From PALSA-270 sp963770245 (GTDB lineage: Bacteria > Acidobacteriota > Terriglobia > Terriglobales > Acidobacteriaceae), in the NCBI GenBank assembly GCA_963770245.1, contig CAVYOX010000016.1, forward strand, positions 186,001-250,000: a DNA stretch of 64,000 nt. The letters are read 5' to 3'. A program made the position numbers and the translations under genes. The notes under the pieces were generated by a model that worked only from the letters and a program-made list of their open reading frames with translations, was not told where the DNA came from and ran no database searches. Shown in pieces: positions 60,570-64,000 of this stretch. Numbering within the stretch: position 1 is the stretch's first letter; each line of letters starts with the position of its first letter.

Positions 60570-62162
60570 TCAAACTCTGTATGGTGCTTGGCCCTCGGCT
60601 GGGCCGGGTTTCTCGGCCAGTGCTACCAGGGCCACCGCTGTAATACCATCGGCAACTTCCTGCACTAGCTTTTCTATCGGTTTCTCGCCTCCGCCAGGGG
60701 GAAGTGGAACCGGAACGGTCGCAATCTTGTAAGAGGCGGCCACCTTCAATTCCGGCGAGCGGTCGAGTTGCTTGCGAATGCGTTCGGTCAGAATCTCAGC
60801 GCCGCTCGCATCCGCCGAGGCCACGATCAAGAAGGTTTCCCCTTGCGGTGCAATTTCAAGAGCGGGCAGCAGCACATCCTTGGCCGGCACAATGCAGGCG
60901 CGTAGCAGTTCCCGGCAGAGGCTGCAGGTGTCGGCCCACTCGCCCGCGCCTGCCTCCCCTTGCGGCGCAAGATCCACACTCACCAGTGTGAGGGCATCCC
61001 GCAAGTGCCCGTGCTCGGTGATAATCGGTAGCAGGATTTGGGAGAGGGAAAAAAGTGGCAACGTGAAAGAGAACACACTGCCGCGCCCCGGATGACTTTC
61101 CACCCAAATCCGTCCGCCGTGCAGGCGCACCAGCTCGTGCACGATGTACAGTCCCAAACCCAAACCCTTTCGGCTGTTGTCGATGGCATTCGGGTCCTGA
61201 AACAGACGCTCGAAAACCAAGGCCTTGGACTCCGGGCTGATGCCACGGCCGGTGTCGGTCACCGAGAGGTAGACCGAGGCCGCGTCGGCCGCGATCAGGT
61301 AAGCTCTCACCTGCACGGATCCCTCGGCCGGAGTGAATTTGATGGCGTTGTCAATCAGGTTGATCAACATTTGCAGAACCCGGCTGGGATCGGCGTGAAC
61401 CAGGGGAATTTTCTCTTCGATCGACACCCCCAGGTGCACGTTTTTTGCCTGCGCGGTGGCCTGCAGCATGGCGGAAGCCTGTTCGACCACGGCGCCGATG
61501 GCGATGCAGCGGGGTTCGATGTGGATTTTTCCCGACTCCGCCCGCGTGGTCTCGAGCAGATCGTCGATCATCGAGTGCAGCTGCTGCGCGCTGCGCAGCA
61601 CGGTCTCCAGATGCTCGCGTTGTTCGGGGGGAATGGGTCCGGCGAGCCCATCGAGCAGAATGGTGACAAATTGGTGAATGCAGGTCAGGGGGGTACGCAA
61701 CTCGTGCGAAACGTGCGACAGGAACTGATCCTTGAATTGCAACTGCTGCTTGCGGCTCATATCAAGAGAAGTCCGCAGGGCCTGACGCTCGATGGCATAA
61801 CGCATGGCACGGGCGAGTTGCTTGCTATTGAAAGTGCCCTTGACCAGGTAATCCTGCACTCCCTGGTGCAGGGCGTTGGTCGCGAGTTCTTCGTCCTCAT
61901 GACCGGAGAGCACCACGACGGGAACCCCAGGCGCGTTCTTCAGCAGACTGCGAAAGGTGTCCGCTCCGCGGCTGTCGGGAAGGTTTAGATCCAACAGCAC
62001 GACGGCTGGAGGTTTTTCGCTCACGGACCTCAGCCCGGCCGACAGGCGGTCGACGCAGGAAACGTCGAGCCCCGAATTGCCTTCCACCAGCCGCAGGCGG
62101 ACCAGATCCGCATCGCCCGGGTTATCTTCAATCAACAAAACTCGCGTCGGTTGATCAATCAC
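60570..62162 (-). CDS. Receiver-histidine kinase with GGDEF-like C-terminal extension
   Basis: 530 residues, no membrane helix. Order: receiver (about 6-120: VLLIEDNPGDADLVRLRLVE, VVLLDLNLPDSRGADTFRSL), a helical linker, HisKA with FLSHVSHELRTPLTCIHQFV (His near 155), HATPase with NLIDNAIKFTPAEG, VTDTGRGISPES and GLGLGLYIVHELVRLHGG. After residue 385 a 145-residue extension (LTLVSVDLAPQGEAGAGEWA, ETFLIVASADASGAEILTER, ITAVALVALAEK) has the strand-helix pattern of a degenerate GGDEF domain without the GGDEF loop. Cytoplasmic kinase driven by phosphorylation of its own receiver. Start overlaps the preceding regulator stop (ATGA). Confidence 0.9.
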   Translation of the reverse strand: MIDQPTRVLLIEDNPGDADLVRLRLVEGNSGLDVSCVDRLSAGLRSVSEKPPAVVLLDLNLPDSRGADTFRSLLKNAPGVPVVVLSGHEDEELATNALHQGVQDYLVKGTFNSKQLARAMRYAIERQALRTSLDMSRKQQLQFKDQFLSHVSHELRTPLTCIHQFVTILLDGLAGPIPPEQREHLETVLRSAQQLHSMIDDLLETTRAESGKIHIEPRCIAIGAVVEQASAMLQATAQAKNVHLGVSIEEKIPLVHADPSRVLQMLINLIDNAIKFTPAEGSVQVRAYLIAADAASVYLSVTDTGRGISPESKALVFERLFQDPNAIDNSRKGLGLGLYIVHELVRLHGGRIWVESHPGRGSVFSFTLPLFSLSQILLPIITEHGHLRDALTLVSVDLAPQGEAGAGEWADTCSLCRELLRACIVPAKDVLLPALEIAPQGETFLIVASADASGAEILTERIRKQLDRSPELKVAASYKIATVPVPLPPGGGEKPIEKLVQEVADGITAVALVALAEKPGPAEGQAPYRV

Positions 62163-62664
62163 TTGTCCTCCTTGCGCATCAGGTATGCGCAGCCCAACCA
62201 GAATGCACTGATGGATTCGACCGCGGAAACAAAGTCGTGCAGGTTCCCGGGCTTGCTGACGTAGCTGTTGGCGCCGAGTTCATAGCTGCGGACGACGTCC
62301 TGACCGGCCCGAGATGTGCTGAATATGACGACCGGCATGGTGCGCAGGAGTGGGTCTGCTTTCACCTCGGCCGTCAGGATGACCACCGGACGGGGCTCGG
62401 GCAGTCATCGCTTTTGATCTGCTTCAGCACTTCGATCCCACCCACTTCGGGTAATTTCAACTGCAGCAGAATGAGCCGGGACAGTCGCTCGATGGAACCA
62501 CCGGGGAACGCTCCGCGACAGAACCGAAGCTCGAGAGAGTCCTCGCCATGGCGGGCGGTGGCGAGGTGATGAGCCAGATTCTCCCGCTGCCATGCATGCA
62601 GGCTGCGATCGGCCTGGTTCAGGCTATCTTCGACTAGCAGAATCTCGGTTTCATCGGAATTCAT
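62159..62664 (-). pseudogene. Response regulator with frameshift and lost phosphoacceptor Asp
   Basis: From ATG 62664 (GGAGG seven bases upstream) the frame reads EILLVEDSLNQADRSLHAWQ and RLSRLILLQLKLPEVGGIEV, where the usual LLDLKLP has Gln instead of the phosphorylated Asp. After KQIKSDD (about 62390) the frame changes; the remainder is read from the next frame as VVILTAEVKADPLLRTMPVV, IFSTSRAGQDVVRSYELGAN and SYVSKPGNLHDFVSAVESIS. The overlap region carries an extra PVVILTA-like stretch, as if a piece had been duplicated. The parent type is the small Rcp-like regulator that usually precedes such kinases. Confidence 0.75.
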
Positions 62665-63407
62665 CGACGGACCTCCAATCCTCTTGTGCGCATGAGAAAA
62701 CGGGTGCTCCGGGGGCTTGCCTTCTCCCCCTGACTCTGGGCCCTGTTCAGGCGCGACTGCGGCCCCTGCACTTCGCGCCTTGCCGTGGTCGTGCACCCAG
62801 GGGACGGTCTGCCCGCCCTCCCCTCGACCACCGTTCCAAAAGGACGGCGCGAGGGCGAGCGAACTTCGGTCGCCGTGAGCCAGAAAGCTTGGGAGATGCA
62901 GTGGTTTCAGATGTTTCAAGAATCTCGTCTCCTGCCTTTCCATCTCGGAAGCCGGAGCAGTGCGGCTTCCATGAGGAGGTTGCTTCGTGCCACCGCAAGG
63001 CCCACGAACACCAGGGCGATGGCTAGAGGGCGAGCGCTCCTAGGCGGTGGACCAATCCGTCATCAGACCGAGGCATCATGCGGGTCAAAGTCGCTTCTGG
63101 CAAAGCCGGTGGAGGAACCAATCCGCCCCAAGGCGTAGTGATCGAATTCCGGCATGTGTAGTTAGCATCGGCTGAGCCCCGATTTCCCTTTAGCAGGAAC
63201 GCTGTGGGGATCATTCCGAAAGACGAGACTGGTCGGGAGCGCCGGGCCCGGGCTGTAGTCCGAACGGCCATTGTCCGGCGGAGCGCAAAGGCGGCGCTAC
63301 TAACTAATGAAGGGCCTTGTTTCAGCCGAAGAACTAGAGGGTAGTTCCCGGCCGGTTTCAGCCGAAGCGCGGACCGACCAAGTTCTCAGCCCTGAGGAGC
63401 GCACAGA
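62665..63407. other. Divergent region between two phosphorelay gene groups
   Basis: About 740 bases with promoters for both directions. Open frames here (for example 62744-63138) have the composition of GC-rich shadow frames and no domains. The words GTTTCAGCCGAAG occur twice near 63320 and 63355, a small direct repeat in front of the Hpt gene. Confidence 0.4.
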
Positions 63408-63869
63408 ATGGCGGATCAGCCAACCGCATGGAAAGGCTCAGAGAGTGCGACGCTCGAAGCTCCGACCGTCGGGGACTCCGCTCCGATTCCCGAATCGGAA
63501 CCGACCGCAAGCGCTTTGCGTCCGCCTTCGTGGAGCCGCGTCGAGGTTCTCGATCGGCTGGGGGGCGATCAAGAACTGCTCGAGGAGTTATGTCAGATCT
63601 TTCTGAAGGAATCCCCGAGACTGATGGAAAGACTGCGGCAGGGAATGGCCAACGGGAACGCCGAGGCCGTGCACCGCGCGGCTCACAGCCTCAAGGGCGA
63701 AGTCAGCTATCTGGCCGCCGCGGGTGCAACCCAAGCGGCGCGGCGACTCGAGGACCTGGGGCACGAGGGAAATCTTTCGGTGGTCTCTGAAGCCATCCGG
63801 GTGATGGAGCGGGAACTGGACCAGTTGCGCCAGGCGATCGAGGAAGATGCCGGCGGGGCACCGCGGTGA
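63408..63869 (+). CDS. Hpt-domain phosphotransfer protein
   Basis: 153 residues. A disordered N-terminus of about 45 residues precedes a four-helix Hpt domain: RVEVLDRLGGDQELLEELCQ, IFLKESPRLMERLRQGMANG, AVHRAAHSLKGEVSYLAAAG with the phospho-His in AHSLKG, and ARRLEDLGHEG. It passes phosphate between receivers, fitting the neighbouring receiver genes. GAGGAG lies 9 bases before the ATG. The stop overlaps the next start (GTGA). Confidence 0.9.
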   Translation: MADQPTAWKGSESATLEAPTVGDSAPIPESEPTASALRPPSWSRVEVLDRLGGDQELLEELCQIFLKESPRLMERLRQGMANGNAEAVHRAAHSLKGEVSYLAAAGATQAARRLEDLGHEGNLSVVSEAIRVMERELDQLRQAIEEDAGGAPR

Positions 63870-64000
63870 TCGCGGAGGAACCAAATGACCTTCTCAGCTT
63901 GCCGAAGCCGCAGTCTCTCGACGCCGTGCTGGTGGCGGAGGATGATCCCGTCTTTCGGCACGTGCTCGAGTACTGGCTGAAGAAATGGGACTATCGCGTG
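63866..64000 (+). CDS. Receiver-domain protein (3' end outside window)
   Basis: Starts at GTG 63866, inside the Hpt stop codon. The 45 residues visible contain AVLVAEDDPVFRHVLEYWLK followed by KWDYRV, the first strand with the acidic pair and first helix of a receiver domain. The phosphoacceptor and any output domain lie beyond the window. Coupled translation with Hpt suggests that they form one phosphorelay. Confidence 0.82.
   Translation, partial: MIAEEPNDLLSLPKPQSLDAVLVAEDDPVFRHVLEYWLKKWDYRV

Noticed and set aside
61038..61988. A 316-codon forward frame opposite the receiver-kinase gene
   Set aside because: Antisense shadow of a kinase with all catalytic boxes; the peptide has no domain features.

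Overview
The window looks like a chromosomal segment of an Acidobacteriota bacterium (Terriglobia-like), GC-rich, assigned by gene content: a very large Oar-type TonB-dependent receptor with an N-terminal carboxypeptidase-regulatory domain, several secreted hydrolases with family traits common in that phylum, PadR/membrane-protein pairs, DedA-rhodanese fusions and short LP(D/N)APS-bearing secreted proteins. No rRNA operon, intact tRNA or CRISPR array was seen.

Left part (1-16.5 kb) is a phosphorus-acquisition region. A polyphosphate kinase (cut by the window edge) diverges from a lipoprotein PstS. After a strip of decayed regulator genes come a TonB-dependent receptor and a tightly overlapped operon: FAD-dependent amine oxidase, phosphonoacetaldehyde hydrolase (PhnX), an organophosphate-type MFS transporter, a TmpA-like Fe/2-oxoglutarate dioxygenase, a TmpB/PhnZ-like HD diiron oxygenase and a periplasmic phosphodiesterase. 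Together they could import 2-aminoethylphosphonate and its N-methylated forms and release phosphate by two routes (oxidase + PhnX; TmpA + TmpB). A full-length group II intron sits in the last codons of tmpB; predicted splicing restores the frame and a 4-base overlap with the next gene.

The middle (16.8-38 kb) is accessory and much rearranged: an IS110 remnant, an integrase/Fic chimera, two copies of a tRNA-Asn-like 3' end 15.8 kb apart, broken genes (glycoside hydrolase, ABC-2 permease, metallo-beta-lactamase fold), a DedA-rhodanese protein and one 7.8-kb hybrid NRPS-PKS gene (A-T-KS-AT-T-C-T-TE; A-domain code close to glycine). Beyond the right repeat lie a serine hydrolase, an orphan Flp pilin, a tRNA-Glu-like 3' end and small enzymes.

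The right part (40-64 kb) is more ordinary: a GYD protein with an upstream mini-ORF, a membrane PAS-LuxR regulator, a CzcCBA/CusCBA-type heavy-metal RND efflux operon, alpha/beta hydrolases, a PadR pair, a PAP2 phosphatase, a b561-like/YceI pair, an OmpR-type two-component system, and at the right edge a phosphorelay cluster (degenerate response regulator, REC-histidine kinase, response regulator; divergent Hpt protein and a further receiver gene cut by the window end).
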